A DNA stretch of 64,000 nucleotides from Helicobacter pylori. Lineage in GTDB: Bacteria > Campylobacterota > Campylobacteria > Campylobacterales > Helicobacteraceae. The position numbers and the translations under genes were made by a program. Shown here piece by piece: positions 26,180-35,902 of this stretch. Each line of letters opens with the position of its first letter. Position 1 is the first letter of the stretch. The notes below the pieces were generated by a model. The model ran no database searches. It had not been told where the DNA came from and worked only from the letters and a program-made list of their open reading frames with translations. The DNA lies in assembly GCF_016748675.1 (NCBI RefSeq), contig NZ_CP051534.1, positions 1,426,001 through 1,490,000 of the forward strand. The letters are read 5' to 3'.

Positions 26180-27973
26180 TTATTCCACGGTAACGCTTTT
26201 AGCTAAGTTTCTTGGGTGATCCACATCGTGATTTAGGCGCATAGCGATTTCTAAGGCTAAAAGCTGCACCGCTAAATTCATGCGGAAAAATTCCTCCATG
26301 TAGCTTTCGCTCTCTTCTAATTGGATAAAATCATCAGCGATCTCTAAAATTTCAGAGCTTAACACGCAAATCGTAGAATCCCTAGCGCTCAATTCTTCAA
26401 TATTGCTTTTGGTTTTATCAAATAACAAATGCTTAGACAATAGAGCAATGGTAAAAAGATTAGAATCCACTAGCGCAATAGGCCCATGCTTCATTTCCGC
26501 GCTCGCATACCCCTCAGCATGCAAGTAGCTGATTTCTTTAAGTTTTAGCGCCCCTTCTAAAGCGAGCGGGTAAAACACATCGCGCCCGATATAAAAAAAG
26601 CCATGCCCATGCAAGTAGCGTTTGGATAGGCGCTTGATTTTTTCATGCAATTTAGGCTCTACTTTCATCGCCTTCACACTATTGAGCATGTTTTTAGCCT
26701 GGATTTTTTCTTCTTCTTTAGAGATGGTCCCTAGCTGTTTGCCTATATACACGCTCAAAAGCCATAAAAGCATCACTTGCGAAGAAAACGCCTTAGTGGA
26801 TGCCACGCTCCTTTCTACCCCCGCTCTAATCAAAAGCGTGTGATCGCTAATCCTACTCATCATGCTAAAAGGGGCGTTACACAAACTGATGGTTTTAAGC
26901 CCTTGGGCTTTGGCTAATTTTAAAGCTTCTAAAGTGTCAGCGGTTTCCCCGCTTTGAGAAATCGCTATAAAAAGCTCGTTAGGGTTGCTTTTAAAATTGG
27001 CGTAGCGGTATTCGCTCGCTAAAATGGCCCTCGCTCTTATTTTGGCTAATCTTTCAAACAAATACACGCTCGCCAAACTCGCATGGTAACTGCTCCCGCA
27101 AGAACACAGCGTGATTTCGCTCACATTTTCCAAAAATTCAGGATCGATCTCGCAATACACGTTCAAGGCTTCCAAGCGCCCCTCTAAACACTCCAACAAA
27201 CTGCTATGCTGCTCATAAATCTCTTTTTCTAAATAATTCCTAAAATCCCCTTTAGAATAATCTTTATCCTCAAAGGCGTAATCTTTCATGTTTTCAATAT
27301 GTTTTAAATCTTTAAAATTTTCTAAAGAAATCCGCCCCACGCTGTTTTCTTCTAAAATGACAAATTGATCCACTTTAGGGGCTAACACGCTCAAACTGGA
27401 CGCAAAAAACACCCCCTCCTTGCCCTTACCCACGACTAAAGGCGAAGAAGATTTAGCGTAAAACAAGCTCTCTTTAGCCCTTTTATGGAGCATCAAAATC
27501 GCATAACTCCCTTTTAAAAGGCTGATGCTTTTTTCAAAAGCTTTCAATAAATCGCTCTCGCTTTTAAGCGTTTCTTCCAATAAATGCGCAATGACTTCCG
27601 TGTCCGTTTGGCTTAAAAACGCATGCCCTTTATTTTCTAATTCTTTTTTCAAACTCGCGTAATTTTCAATAATGCCGTTATGCACTAAGGCTAAATTTTC
27701 TGTAAAATGCGGGTGGGCGTTCGCGCTGCTTGGCTTGCCATGCGTCGCCCATCTGGTATGAGCGATACTCACGCCAAAATTTAAAAACTCTTTATTTTTA
27801 AGCTCTGATTTAAGGTTTTCTAATTTCCCTTGAGTTTTAAACACTTCCAAATAATCATTGCTCAATACGGCTAAACCCGCGCTGTCATAACCTCTGTATT
27901 CCAATTCCTTTAAGCCCTCTAAAAGAATGGATTTTTTCTCGCTATCCCCTATATAACCTACAATCCCGCACAT
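26180..27973 (-). CDS. glmS: Glutamine-fructose-6-phosphate aminotransferase
   Basis: A 597-residue protein. It begins MCGIVGYIG with the catalytic Cys2 of the glutaminase domain, and ends with two SIS isomerase domains ([28 protein letters not shown]). It makes glucosamine-6-phosphate for peptidoglycan and LPS. It directly abuts the next gene upstream (stop and start adjoining at 27973/27974). Confidence 0.97.
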   Translation of the reverse strand: MCGIVGYIGDSEKKSILLEGLKELEYRGYDSAGLAVLSNDYLEVFKTQGKLENLKSELKNKEFLNFGVSIAHTRWATHGKPSSANAHPHFTENLALVHNGIIENYASLKKELENKGHAFLSQTDTEVIAHLLEETLKSESDLLKAFEKSISLLKGSYAILMLHKRAKESLFYAKSSSPLVVGKGKEGVFFASSLSVLAPKVDQFVILEENSVGRISLENFKDLKHIENMKDYAFEDKDYSKGDFRNYLEKEIYEQHSSLLECLEGRLEALNVYCEIDPEFLENVSEITLCSCGSSYHASLASVYLFERLAKIRARAILASEYRYANFKSNPNELFIAISQSGETADTLEALKLAKAQGLKTISLCNAPFSMMSRISDHTLLIRAGVERSVASTKAFSSQVMLLWLLSVYIGKQLGTISKEEEKIQAKNMLNSVKAMKVEPKLHEKIKRLSKRYLHGHGFFYIGRDVFYPLALEGALKLKEISYLHAEGYASAEMKHGPIALVDSNLFTIALLSKHLLFDKTKSNIEELSARDSTICVLSSEILEIADDFIQLEESESYMEEFFRMNLAVQLLALEIAMRLNHDVDHPRNLAKSVTVE

Positions 27974-28213
27974 TTAAAACACCAATAACCCTTTTTTGAT
28001 CTTATTCAAAGCGTTGATAAGCTCCTTCAATCGCTCCACTTCTTCGCTTAATTGCGTAAAAAACGCTTCATTCACGCCCTTTGGCATGTCCATGCTCCCT
28101 CTTTTAATCTCAATAAAATCCCCCAAACTCAAATTCGCTAATTTTAAAAGCATTTCAATTTCATTTTGCGAATCTTCAATATCCGCTAAAATCTTGCGTA
28201 TTTTTTCAAACAT
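27974..28213 (-). CDS. Small helical protein of unknown function
   Basis: A 79-residue protein with two predicted helices, FEKIRKILADIEDSQNEIEM and LSEEVERLKELINALNKIKK, with heptad-like spacing. It sits immediately before glmS in the same operon. It has no recognised domain. Confidence 0.75.
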   Translation of the reverse strand: MFEKIRKILADIEDSQNEIEMLLKLANLSLGDFIEIKRGSMDMPKGVNEAFFTQLSEEVERLKELINALNKIKKGLLVF

Positions 28214-28247
28214 GTGATCGCCTTTAATTTAGAATGCTCCATGATAG

Positions 28248-28790
28248 CTAAACTATTAAACTATCAATGATGTTTTCTAAAATCTGTTTGACTTTGGCGT
28301 GGTTTTCTTTAAATTCTTTATGCGCGTTAAGCCCTACATGATTACTCACGCAAAAAATCCCTTTAGCCTTTAAAGAAAACGCCTTAGCCACGCTTAAAAC
28401 GCTAAAAAACTCCATGTTTTCTAATAAAACGCCCTTTTGAACCATTTTTTTAGCAAACATTTCGCTGGTGTGGATATAGTTACTGCTATTCACACGCACC
28501 CTTTCAAAAAGAGCCTTCTCTTCAGTTTCTATGTGAATGGAATTATTTAAAGGCGTGTAGCTGTTTAAATGGCTAAAACTCTCTTCAATTTGATAGCCTT
28601 GAACGCTTTCAAACACGCTTAAAAACTCAATTTCTGGGCTATAACTCCCCGCGCTCCCTATAAAAATAAGGCTCTTAATATCAGGGTTTTTTAAACACAT
28701 TCTCGTTAAATTGATCGCACTCTCTATCAAACCCACACCAATAGGCACCGCTTTTTTTAAAGTCTCATTCCTTCCCGCACAAAGCAGCAT
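28248..28790 (-). CDS. Purine-nucleoside phosphorylase PunB-type
   Basis: A 180-residue protein of the nucleoside phosphorylase superfamily: LIFIGSAGSYSPEIE (phosphate loop) and NMEFFSVLSVAKAF (the Met/Glu of the nucleoside pocket). It is short for the family and conserved beside dnaA in H. pylori, where it supports purine salvage. It is divergent from dnaA across oriC1. Confidence 0.8.
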   Translation of the reverse strand: MLLCAGRNETLKKAVPIGVGLIESAINLTRMCLKNPDIKSLIFIGSAGSYSPEIEFLSVFESVQGYQIEESFSHLNSYTPLNNSIHIETEEKALFERVRVNSSNYIHTSEMFAKKMVQKGVLLENMEFFSVLSVAKAFSLKAKGIFCVSNHVGLNAHKEFKENHAKVKQILENIIDSLIV

Positions 28791-28875
28791 GAAAATCCTT
28801 TTTTCGCATCCATTAACTTATTATAAAGCAAGCATTATAGACAAACCCTTAAAAGAAACACCTTAATTTTAAGAC

Positions 28876-28928
28876 TTCATCCACATTTCATTCACATGTT
28901 ATTCCTTTTTCATTCACAACTTATTCAC
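28876..28928 (+). other. oriC1: DnaA-box cluster upstream of dnaA
   Basis: Four boxes close to the H. pylori consensus TTCATTCAC lie here: TTCATCCAC 28876-28884, TTCATTCAC 28887-28895, TTCATTCAC 28909-28917 and CTTATTCAC 28920-28928. They overlap the dnaA promoter, so DnaA probably also represses its own gene. H. pylori has a bipartite origin flanking dnaA. Confidence 0.85.
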
Positions 28929-28930
28929 GC

Positions 28931-28936
28931 TATAAT
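28931..28936 (+). promoter_or_regulatory. dnaA -10 box giving a leaderless mRNA
   Basis: TATAAT lies so that a start 7 bases downstream is the A of the dnaA ATG (28943). No Shine-Dalgarno sequence can fit. This agrees with dnaA being reported among leaderless H. pylori mRNAs. Confidence 0.65.
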
Positions 28937-28942
28937 AACGCC

Positions 28943-30316
28943 ATGGATACCAACAACAATATTGAAAAAGAAATCTTGGCGCTAGTCAAACAAAATCCTA
29001 AAGTTAGTCTCATAGAATATGAAAATTACTTTAGCCAACTCAAATACAACCCTAACGCGAGCAAGAGCGATATTGCCTTTTTTTATGCCCCCAACAAAGT
29101 CTTATGCACCACGATTACGGCTAAATACGGCGCGTTGCTTAAAGAAATTTTAAGCCAGAATAAAGTCGGCATGCATTTAGCCCATAGCGTGGATGTGCGT
29201 ATTGAAGTAGCGCCTAAAATCCAAATTAGTGCCCAAGCTAATATCAATTACAAAGCCATAAAAACGAGTGTCAAAGACTCCTACACTTTTGAAAATTTTG
29301 TCGTAGGCTCATGCAATAACACCGTTTATGAAATCGCTAAAAAAGTCGCCCAAAGCGATACCCCCCCTTATAACCCGGTGCTTTTTTATGGCGGCACAGG
29401 GTTAGGCAAAACGCACATTTTAAACGCTATCGGTAACCATGCCCTAGAAAAGCATAAAAAAGTCGTGTTAGTCACTTCAGAAGATTTTTTGACAGACTTT
29501 TTAAAGCATTTAGACAACAAAACCATGGATTCTTTTAAAGCAAAATACCGCCATTGCGACTTTTTCCTATTAGATGACGCTCAATTTTTGCAAGGAAAAC
29601 CCAAGCTAGAAGAAGAATTTTTCCACACTTTCAACGAATTGCACGCCAACAGCAAACAAATCGTATTGATTTCAGACCGATCGCCTAAAAACATCGCCGG
29701 CTTAGAAGATCGCTTAAAATCGCGCTTTGAATGGGGGATAACCGCTAAAGTCATGCCCCCTGATTTAGAAACCAAGCTCTCTATCGTCAAACAAAAATGC
29801 CAACTCAATCAAATCATTTTGCCTGAAGAAGTGATGGAATACATCGCCCAACACATCAGCGACAATATCCGCCAAATGGAAGGCGCGATCATTAAAATCA
29901 GCGTGAACGCAAACTTGATGAACGCTTCCATTGATTTGAATCTCGCTAAAACCGTTTTAGAAGATTTGCAAAAAGATCATGCTGAAGGCTCAAGCTTGGA
30001 AAATATCCTACTCGCTGTCGCGCAAAGCTTAAATCTCAAATCCAGTGAAATCAAAGTCTCTTCGCGCCAAAAAAATGTCGCTCTAGCGAGAAAATTAGTC
30101 GTGTATTTCGCCAGGCTTTATACCCCTAACCCCACGCTCTCGCTCGCTCAATTTTTGGATTTAAAGGATCATTCAAGCATTTCTAAAATGTATTCTAGCG
30201 TTAAAAAAATGCTTGAAGAGGAAAAAAACCCTTTTGTCTTAAGCCTTAGAGAAGAAATCAAAAACCGCTTGAACGAACTGAACGATAAAAAAACCGCTTT
30301 CAAATTGAGTGAATGA
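28943..30316 (+). CDS. dnaA: Chromosomal replication initiator DnaA
   Basis: A 457-residue protein: N-terminal DnaB/HobA-interaction domain, linker, AAA+ domain with Walker A GGTGLGKTH (~150-158) and Walker B FFLLDDAQF, and a C-terminal DNA-binding helix-turn-helix (LDLKDHSSISKMYSSV). It unwinds the origin and loads the helicase. It is flanked by DnaA boxes on both sides; one inverted box overlaps its last codons. The mRNA appears leaderless. Confidence 0.97.
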   Translation: MDTNNNIEKEILALVKQNPKVSLIEYENYFSQLKYNPNASKSDIAFFYAPNKVLCTTITAKYGALLKEILSQNKVGMHLAHSVDVRIEVAPKIQISAQANINYKAIKTSVKDSYTFENFVVGSCNNTVYEIAKKVAQSDTPPYNPVLFYGGTGLGKTHILNAIGNHALEKHKKVVLVTSEDFLTDFLKHLDNKTMDSFKAKYRHCDFFLLDDAQFLQGKPKLEEEFFHTFNELHANSKQIVLISDRSPKNIAGLEDRLKSRFEWGITAKVMPPDLETKLSIVKQKCQLNQIILPEEVMEYIAQHISDNIRQMEGAIIKISVNANLMNASIDLNLAKTVLEDLQKDHAEGSSLENILLAVAQSLNLKSSEIKVSSRQKNVALARKLVVYFARLYTPNPTLSLAQFLDLKDHSSISKMYSSVKKMLEEEKNPFVLSLREEIKNRLNELNDKKTAFKLSE

Positions 30317-30480
30317 AAAAAGGCTTATCAAAAAGCGTTTCATTCACTTCTTTTCAAATCCCACAACCCCCCTAAAAACGCGCGTCTCTAAAGCTTTTTA
30401 ATTTTTCATTCCATCCATTCACCCCCCTACTACTGTTACTAATTACTATTAATTAAAGTGTTACCTATCTATAACTTATT
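30309..30480 (+). other. oriC2: DnaA boxes and AT-rich unwinding region downstream of dnaA
   Basis: An inverted box GTGAATGAA at 30309-30317 overlaps the dnaA stop; TTCATTCAC at 30339-30347; TTCATTCCA at 30405-30413; TCCATTCAC at 30414-30422. Then comes TACTACTGTTACTAATTACT (from ~30428), which reads as repeated DnaA-trio-like triplets running into an AT-rich tract to 30480, the likely unwinding element. Confidence 0.85.
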
Positions 30481-30509
30481 GATGACTTTTACTAAACCTT
30501 TTTTTAAGC

Positions 30510-30515
30510 TATAAT
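30510..30515 (+). promoter_or_regulatory. comH -10 box
   Basis: TATAAT, predicted start near 30522, 23 bases before the ATG at 30545; AAGGAA at ~30535 is the ribosome site. Confidence 0.5.
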
Positions 30516-30544
30516 CCAAAAATCTAAAATAAAAAGGAACAAAC

Positions 30545-31984
30545 ATGAAAAAAATCCTTTGTCTGTCTTTCTTTCTGACTTTCTCTAACCCTCTTCAAGC
30601 CCTTGTGATCGAGCTTTTAGAAGAGATCAAAACTTCACCACATAAAGGCACTTTTAAGGCTAAAGTCCTTGATTCTAAAGAACCAAGACAAGTTTTAGGC
30701 GTTTATAATATCTCCCCACACAAAAAACTCACGCTCACAATCACTCACATATCCACTGCAATTGTCTATCAACCCCTTGATGAAAAACTTTCTTTAGAAA
30801 CGACCTTAAGCCCTAACCGCCCTACTATCCCTAGAAACACCCAAATCGTTTTTTCTTCAAAAGAATTGAAAGAGTCGCACGCGCACCAAATGCCTTCTTT
30901 AAACGCGCCCATGCAAAAACCACAAAACAAACCTAGCTCATCGCAACAATCTCCTCAAAACTTTTCTTACCCAGAGCCCAAATTAGGCTCTAAAAACTCT
31001 AAAAACAGCCTTTTGCAGCCTTTAGCAATTCCTAGCAAAATAAGCCCCACTAACGAAGTTAAAACGCCAACAAACGACGCCAAACCCCCTTTAAAACATT
31101 CTTCAGAAGATCAAGAAAACAACCTCTTTATAACGCCACCCACTGAAAAAACGCTCCCTAGTAACACTCCTAACACTGATGCGAGTGAAAGCAATGAAAA
31201 TAACGAAAATAGGGATAATGTGGAAAAACAAGCGATTAGAGATCCCAATATTAAAGAATTTGCGTGCGGGAAGTGGGTCTATGACGATGAAAACTTGCAA
31301 GCCTATCGCCCAAGCATTTTAAAACGCGTTGATGAAGACAAACAGACTGCGACAGACATTACCCCTTGCGATTACAGCACCGCTGAAAATAAAAGCGGTA
31401 AAATCATTACCCCCTATACCAAAATCTCCGTTCATAAAACAGAGCCTTTAGAAGAGCCGCAAACTTTTGAAGCTAAAAATAATTTCGCCATTCTTCAAGC
31501 CAGAAGCTCTACGGAAAAATGCAAAAGGGCTAGAGCAAGAAAAGACGGCACGACTAGGCAATGCTATCTGATAGAAGAGCCTTTAAAACAAGCATGGGAA
31601 AGTGAGTATGAAATCACCACGCAATTAGTGAAAGCCATTTATGAGCGCCCCAAACAAGACGATCAAGCAGAGCCGACTTTTTATGAAACCAGCGAATTAG
31701 CTTATTCTTCCACACGAAAAAGCGAAATAACGCGCAATGAATTGAATTTGAATGAAAAATTCATGGAATTTGTGGAAGTGTATGAAGGGCATTATTTAAA
31801 CGATATAATTAAAGAAAGCAGCGAATACAAGGAATGGGTTAAAAACCATGTGCGCTTTAAAGAAGGGGTGTGCATGGTTTTAGAAATAGAAGAGCAACCA
31901 CGAGCTAAAAGCACGCCTTTGAGTATTGAAAACTCTCGTGTGGTTTGTGTCAAAAAGGGGAATTATTTATTCAACGAAGTTTAA
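30545..31984 (+). CDS. comH: Competence protein ComH
   Basis: A 479-residue exported protein with an N-terminal signal (MKKILCLSFFLTFSNPLQA). The middle (~115-235) is low-complexity and rich in Ser, Pro, Asn and Lys; the C-terminal ~240 residues are folded, with conserved Cys pairs. ComH is needed for natural transformation in H. pylori, where it is thought to handle incoming DNA in the periplasm with ComEC. It lies next to the origin and is followed by a convergent tRNA. Identity rests on recognition of sequence and place. Confidence 0.85.
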   Translation: MKKILCLSFFLTFSNPLQALVIELLEEIKTSPHKGTFKAKVLDSKEPRQVLGVYNISPHKKLTLTITHISTAIVYQPLDEKLSLETTLSPNRPTIPRNTQIVFSSKELKESHAHQMPSLNAPMQKPQNKPSSSQQSPQNFSYPEPKLGSKNSKNSLLQPLAIPSKISPTNEVKTPTNDAKPPLKHSSEDQENNLFITPPTEKTLPSNTPNTDASESNENNENRDNVEKQAIRDPNIKEFACGKWVYDDENLQAYRPSILKRVDEDKQTATDITPCDYSTAENKSGKIITPYTKISVHKTEPLEEPQTFEAKNNFAILQARSSTEKCKRARARKDGTTRQCYLIEEPLKQAWESEYEITTQLVKAIYERPKQDDQAEPTFYETSELAYSSTRKSEITRNELNLNEKFMEFVEVYEGHYLNDIIKESSEYKEWVKNHVRFKEGVCMVLEIEEQPRAKSTPLSIENSRVVCVKKGNYLFNEV

Positions 31985-31986
31985 GA

Positions 31987-32062
31987 TGGTGGCTTGAGGC
32001 GGAATCGAACCACCGACACGAAGATTTTCAGTCTTCTGCTCTACCGACTGAGCTATCAAGCC
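31987..32062 (-). tRNA. tRNA-Phe (GAA)
   Basis: A 76-base cloverleaf on the minus strand: acceptor GGCTTGA/TCAAGCC, D arm AGCTCAGTCGGTAGAGC, anticodon loop CTGAAAA with anticodon GAA, T arm GGTTCGATTCC, and an encoded CCA end (31987-31989). It is convergent with comH. Confidence 0.96.
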
Positions 32063-32131
32063 AAGCAAAAGACAATTATTACATAAAAAAGGTAAAATAA
32101 AGCTTAATTTTTAAAAAAATGACTAAAAAGA

Positions 32132-32137
32132 TATAAT
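32132..32137 (+). promoter_or_regulatory. xth -10 box
   Basis: TATAAT, predicted start ~32144; AAGGA at ~32154 precedes the ATG at 32164. Confidence 0.5.
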
Positions 32138-32163
32138 TCACTCAAAATCAAACAAGGATTAAA

Positions 32164-32916
32164 ATGAAATTGATTTCATGGAATGTGAACGGGTTAAGAG
32201 CTTGCATGACTAAGGGCTTTATGGATTTTTTCAATAGCGTAAATGCGGATATTTTTTGCATTCAAGAATCTAAAATGCAACAAGAACAAAACACTTTTGA
32301 ATTTAAAGGGTATTTTGATTTTTGGAATTGTGCGATTAAAAAGGGCTATTCTGGGGTGGTAACTTTCACTAAAAAAGAGCCTTTAAGCGTGAGCTATGGT
32401 ATTAATATAGAAGAGCATGATAAAGAAGGGCGCGTGGTAACTTGCGAATTTGAGTCGTTTTATTTGGTGAATGTTTATACCCCTAATTCCCAACAAGCCC
32501 TATCCAGGCTTAGTTACCGCATGAGCTGGGAAATGGAATTTAAGAAATTTTTAAAAGCTTTAGAGTTAAAAAAACCGGTCATTGTGTGCGGGGATTTGAA
32601 TGTGGCCCACAATGAAATTGATTTAGAAAACCCTAAAACCAACCGAAAAAACGCCGGCTTTAGCGATGAAGAGAGGGAAAAATTCAGCGAGCTTTTGAAT
32701 GCTGGTTTCATTGACACTTTCCGTTATTTTTACCCTAACAAAGAAAAGGCTTATACCTGGTGGAGTTACATGCAACAAGCAAGGGATAAAAACATTGGTT
32801 GGCGCATTGATTATTTTTTATGCTCTAACCCTTTAAAAACGCGCTTAAAAGACGCTTTAATCTATAAAGATATTTTAGGGAGCGATCATTGCCCGGTAGG
32901 GTTGGAATTAGTTTAA
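32164..32916 (+). CDS. xth: Exonuclease III / AP endonuclease
   Basis: A 250-residue protein of the exonuclease III family: WNVNGLRAC, QESKMQ (metal Glu), VCGDLNVAH, and the catalytic SDHCPV end (GSDHCPVGLEL). It cuts abasic sites in base-excision repair. It is convergent with the next gene; their stop codons overlap by 4 bases. Confidence 0.96.
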   Translation: MKLISWNVNGLRACMTKGFMDFFNSVNADIFCIQESKMQQEQNTFEFKGYFDFWNCAIKKGYSGVVTFTKKEPLSVSYGINIEEHDKEGRVVTCEFESFYLVNVYTPNSQQALSRLSYRMSWEMEFKKFLKALELKKPVIVCGDLNVAHNEIDLENPKTNRKNAGFSDEEREKFSELLNAGFIDTFRYFYPNKEKAYTWWSYMQQARDKNIGWRIDYFLCSNPLKTRLKDALIYKDILGSDHCPVGLELV

Positions 32917-33548
32917 AGATAGAAAGTGTGCGAAATAAAGACAGAAAAAAGCCTTACAAAGGGTGAGTCGTATTCAAAAGCAAAAGGCCATTTGACTCCC
33001 ACTTCAATACTAGCGTCATGGTGGAATAGCACGGTTTGGAATTTAAACCCCACTAAACCCAACATCCTAAAATTTGAAGTTTTGAGCGAAAACCCTTGAA
33101 TGCTGCGCCAATCGTCAATGATGAAATTCGCGCTGTGTTTGGAAATCGTCCATGTGTTTTCAGCAACTTGCATGCCATAAAAAAGAGAAAATACATACAA
33201 GGGGTTTTTATTGTATTCTACGATCAAATCCCCTCCAAAGCCGTAAGTGAACATGTTCGCTTGAGCACCCGTTCTTTTATTGAGAATGACATTCCCATAA
33301 TCCATAAAAAAGTAATAGCGGGAATAAAACCAGTAGTTAGTGGGGTTAATCTCCCAGCCTAAAGAAAAGCTCGCCCCCTCAATCGTGCGTTTGAGATCGT
33401 TGTATTTTTTCATGATCATTTTCCCCACCTGATATTGAGAAGCCACATAAAAACGGCTTTTAGCTTGCGTAAGGGTAGGGCTTAAAAAACAAACGCTTAA
33501 AAATAAAGGGGTTACTTTTTTAAATAAATCCTTTGAAAAAAGTTTCAC
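32913..33548 (-). CDS. Putative small outer-membrane beta-barrel protein
   Basis: A 211-residue protein. It starts with GTG at 33546-33548, with AGGAAG upstream, and has a signal peptide (LFLSVCFLSPTLTQA). The mature part is rich in alternating aromatic strands (YWFYSRYYFFMDYG, NMFTYGFGG) and ends SHTFYL, like the barrel end of H. pylori outer-membrane proteins. It follows a lipoprotein gene by 3 bases. Function unknown. Confidence 0.75.
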   Translation of the reverse strand: MKLFSKDLFKKVTPLFLSVCFLSPTLTQAKSRFYVASQYQVGKMIMKKYNDLKRTIEGASFSLGWEINPTNYWFYSRYYFFMDYGNVILNKRTGAQANMFTYGFGGDLIVEYNKNPLYVFSLFYGMQVAENTWTISKHSANFIIDDWRSIQGFSLKTSNFRMLGLVGFKFQTVLFHHDASIEVGVKWPFAFEYDSPFVRLFSVFISHTFYL

Positions 33549-33551
33549 ACT

Positions 33552-33899
33552 TTAATACTTCCTGTTGAGTGGGGAGTTGAGATTGTCTTGGTGGTTAGTG
33601 GCTCGTTGCAAAACGTTGTTCGTTCTTTTTTGCGAAGGATCAGCGTTTTCTTCATTATTGATTTCATCAATTTTATTTTCGTTATTGATCAGATCATTCA
33701 CCTCTTTAGTGGCTTTTTCATCTTCTTCTTCATGTTCAATTTTTTTTATATCCTTATTCGCTTGATTGATTGGATTGTTTTTGGTGGTTTTAGTGTTGTT
33801 TTGGTGCGATTGAGACGATTTTTTAGGCTCGTCCTTGCACGCGCTAAACAGGCTTAAAACAAAAGAGATAGCGATAAAATGAGTGATTTTAGATTTCAT
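33552..33899 (-). CDS. Acidic/Asn-rich lipoprotein of unknown function
   Basis: About 115 residues with a lipobox FSAC (Cys ~20-21), then a disordered tail dominated by Asn, Lys, Glu and Gln (KKIEHEEEDEKATKEVND). The ATG at 33899 is preferred to a TTG one codon earlier. It is likely cotranscribed with the outer-membrane protein gene that follows. Confidence 0.75.
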   Translation of the reverse strand: MKSKITHFIAISFVLSLFSACKDEPKKSSQSHQNNTKTTKNNPINQANKDIKKIEHEEEDEKATKEVNDLINNENKIDEINNEENADPSQKRTNNVLQRATNHQDNLNSPLNRKY

Positions 33900-33923
33900 C
33901 AATTAAATTTCCTTAAGTCAATG

Positions 33924-33929
33924 TATAAT
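33924..33929 (+). promoter_or_regulatory. recG -10 box
   Basis: TATAAT, predicted start ~33936, 45 bases before the recG TTG. Confidence 0.45.
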
Positions 33930-33980
33930 TTGACTATCTTATCATAAAAATGATTAAGGATTGGCTAGGGTAAGAACAAA

Positions 33981-35852
33981 TTGCAAGAAACAGATAATTT
34001 ATTAAAAACATTGAACGTGAAATCGCTTTTAGAAGCCTTGCTTGTTTATACGCCCAAAGGCTATAAAGATTTGAATTTATTAGAGCGTTTTGAAACGGGC
34101 TTGAGCGGCGTTTTAGAAGTGGGTATTTTAGAGAAAAGAAACTACGCCAAAGTTTTAAAGATTTTCGCTTATTCCAAACGATTTTGCAAAAATTTAGAGC
34201 TTGTTTTTTTCAATCACAGCGCGTTCCATCACAACCAGTTTAAAACCGGCGAGAGTTTGTTTATTTATGGTAAATTAGAGCAAAGCTCTTTTAATCAAGC
34301 TTATACCATTAACACGCCTAAAATCCTTACCGAATTTGGAAAAATTTCTTTAATTTTTAAAAAAGTTAAAAATCATAAAAAAATACAAGAAAATTTACAA
34401 AAACTCATTTCATTAGAAAATTTAAAAAAGGAAGGCATTAAAGAGAATATCGCGCGTTTATTGTTAGAAATCTTTTTCCCCACGCCGTATTTTGTCAAGG
34501 ATTTTGAAACTCATAAAAATTTTTCTTCACAACATTTAAATGCATTAAAATATATTGAAATGCTTTTTTATATGAAAAATTTAGAACGCAAAAAATTGCA
34601 ATTCAATGCTAAAATCGCATGCCCTAATAACAGCGAACGCTTGAAAGCGTTTATTACTTCTTTACCCTTTAAACTCACCAACGACCAACAAAACGCCATT
34701 AAAGAAATCCAAAGCGATCTCACCAGCCCTATAGCGTGCAAGCGTTTGATTATAGGCGATGTGGGCTGCGGGAAAACGATGGTGATTTTAGCGAGCATGG
34801 TATTAGCTTACCCTAATAAAACCCTTTTAATGGCGCCCACTTCCATTCTCGCTAAACAGCTTTATAACGAAGCCTTAAAATTTTTACCCCCTTATTTTGA
34901 AGTGGAATTATTGCTTGGCGGGAGCCACAAGAAGCGATCCAATCATTTGTTTGAAACCATCACGCATGTGGTTATAGGCACGCAAGCGTTGTTGTTTGAT
35001 AAGCGCGATTTGAATGAATTCGCTCTAGTGATCACTGATGAACAGCACCGGTTCGGCACAAAGCAGCGCTACCAATTAGAAAAAATGGCAAGCAGTAAGG
35101 GCAATAAACCCCATTCCTTGCAATTTTCCGCTACCCCCATTCCTCGCACGCTTGCCCTAGCCAAAAGCGCGTTTGTGAAAACGACCATGATTAGAGAAAT
35201 CCCTTATCCTAAAGAGATTGAAACTCTAGTCTTGCATAAAAGAGATTTTAAAATAGTGATGGAAAAAATCAGCGAAGAAATCGCTAAAAACCATCAAGTC
35301 ATTGTCGTTTATCCGCTGGTGAATGAAAGCGAAAAAATCCCGTATTTATCGCTCAGTGAGGGGGCGAGTTTCTGGCAAAAACGCTTTAAAAACGTTTATA
35401 CCACTTCAGGGCAGGATAAAAATAAAGAAGAAGTGATTGAAGAATTTAGAGAGTCTGGGAGCATTCTTTTAGCGACTACGCTTATTGAGGTGGGCATTTC
35501 TTTACCACGATTGAGCGTGATGGTGATTTTAGCGCCTGAAAGGTTAGGCTTAGCGACTTTACACCAATTAAGGGGGCGCGTGTCTCGTAACGGCTTGAAA
35601 GGCTATTGTTTTTTATGCACGATCCAAGAAGAAAACGAACGATTGGAAAAATTTGCTGATGAATTAGACGGCTTTAAAATCGCTGAATTGGATTTACAAT
35701 ACAGAAAAAGCGGGGATTTACTTCAGGGCGGTGAGCAGAGCGGGAATAGTTTTGAATACATTGACTTAGCCAAAGATGAAATCCTTATCGCTGAAGTGAA
35801 ACAAGATTTTTTAAAGGCCGCTAGCGTTTCACAAGGAACATTTGAAAATTGA
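33981..35852 (+). CDS. recG: ATP-dependent DNA helicase RecG
   Basis: A 623-residue superfamily 2 helicase. Walker A is GDVGCGKTM, motif II is TDEQHRFG (DEQH), and a C-terminal GRVSRNGLKGYCFL corresponds to helicase motif VI. RecG remodels stalled forks and Holliday junctions. The start codon is TTG at 33981 (MQETDNLL); the N-terminal wedge domain is shorter than in E. coli, as usual in this genus. Its last codons hold a weak parS-like sequence (35825-35840). Confidence 0.93.
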   Translation: MQETDNLLKTLNVKSLLEALLVYTPKGYKDLNLLERFETGLSGVLEVGILEKRNYAKVLKIFAYSKRFCKNLELVFFNHSAFHHNQFKTGESLFIYGKLEQSSFNQAYTINTPKILTEFGKISLIFKKVKNHKKIQENLQKLISLENLKKEGIKENIARLLLEIFFPTPYFVKDFETHKNFSSQHLNALKYIEMLFYMKNLERKKLQFNAKIACPNNSERLKAFITSLPFKLTNDQQNAIKEIQSDLTSPIACKRLIIGDVGCGKTMVILASMVLAYPNKTLLMAPTSILAKQLYNEALKFLPPYFEVELLLGGSHKKRSNHLFETITHVVIGTQALLFDKRDLNEFALVITDEQHRFGTKQRYQLEKMASSKGNKPHSLQFSATPIPRTLALAKSAFVKTTMIREIPYPKEIETLVLHKRDFKIVMEKISEEIAKNHQVIVVYPLVNESEKIPYLSLSEGASFWQKRFKNVYTTSGQDKNKEEVIEEFRESGSILLATTLIEVGISLPRLSVMVILAPERLGLATLHQLRGRVSRNGLKGYCFLCTIQEENERLEKFADELDGFKIAELDLQYRKSGDLLQGGEQSGNSFEYIDLAKDEILIAEVKQDFLKAASVSQGTFEN

Positions 35853-35902
35853 AAATTAAGTTGGAATTGGGTAATTTAAATCATTTAAAATAAAGGATAG
35901 CA

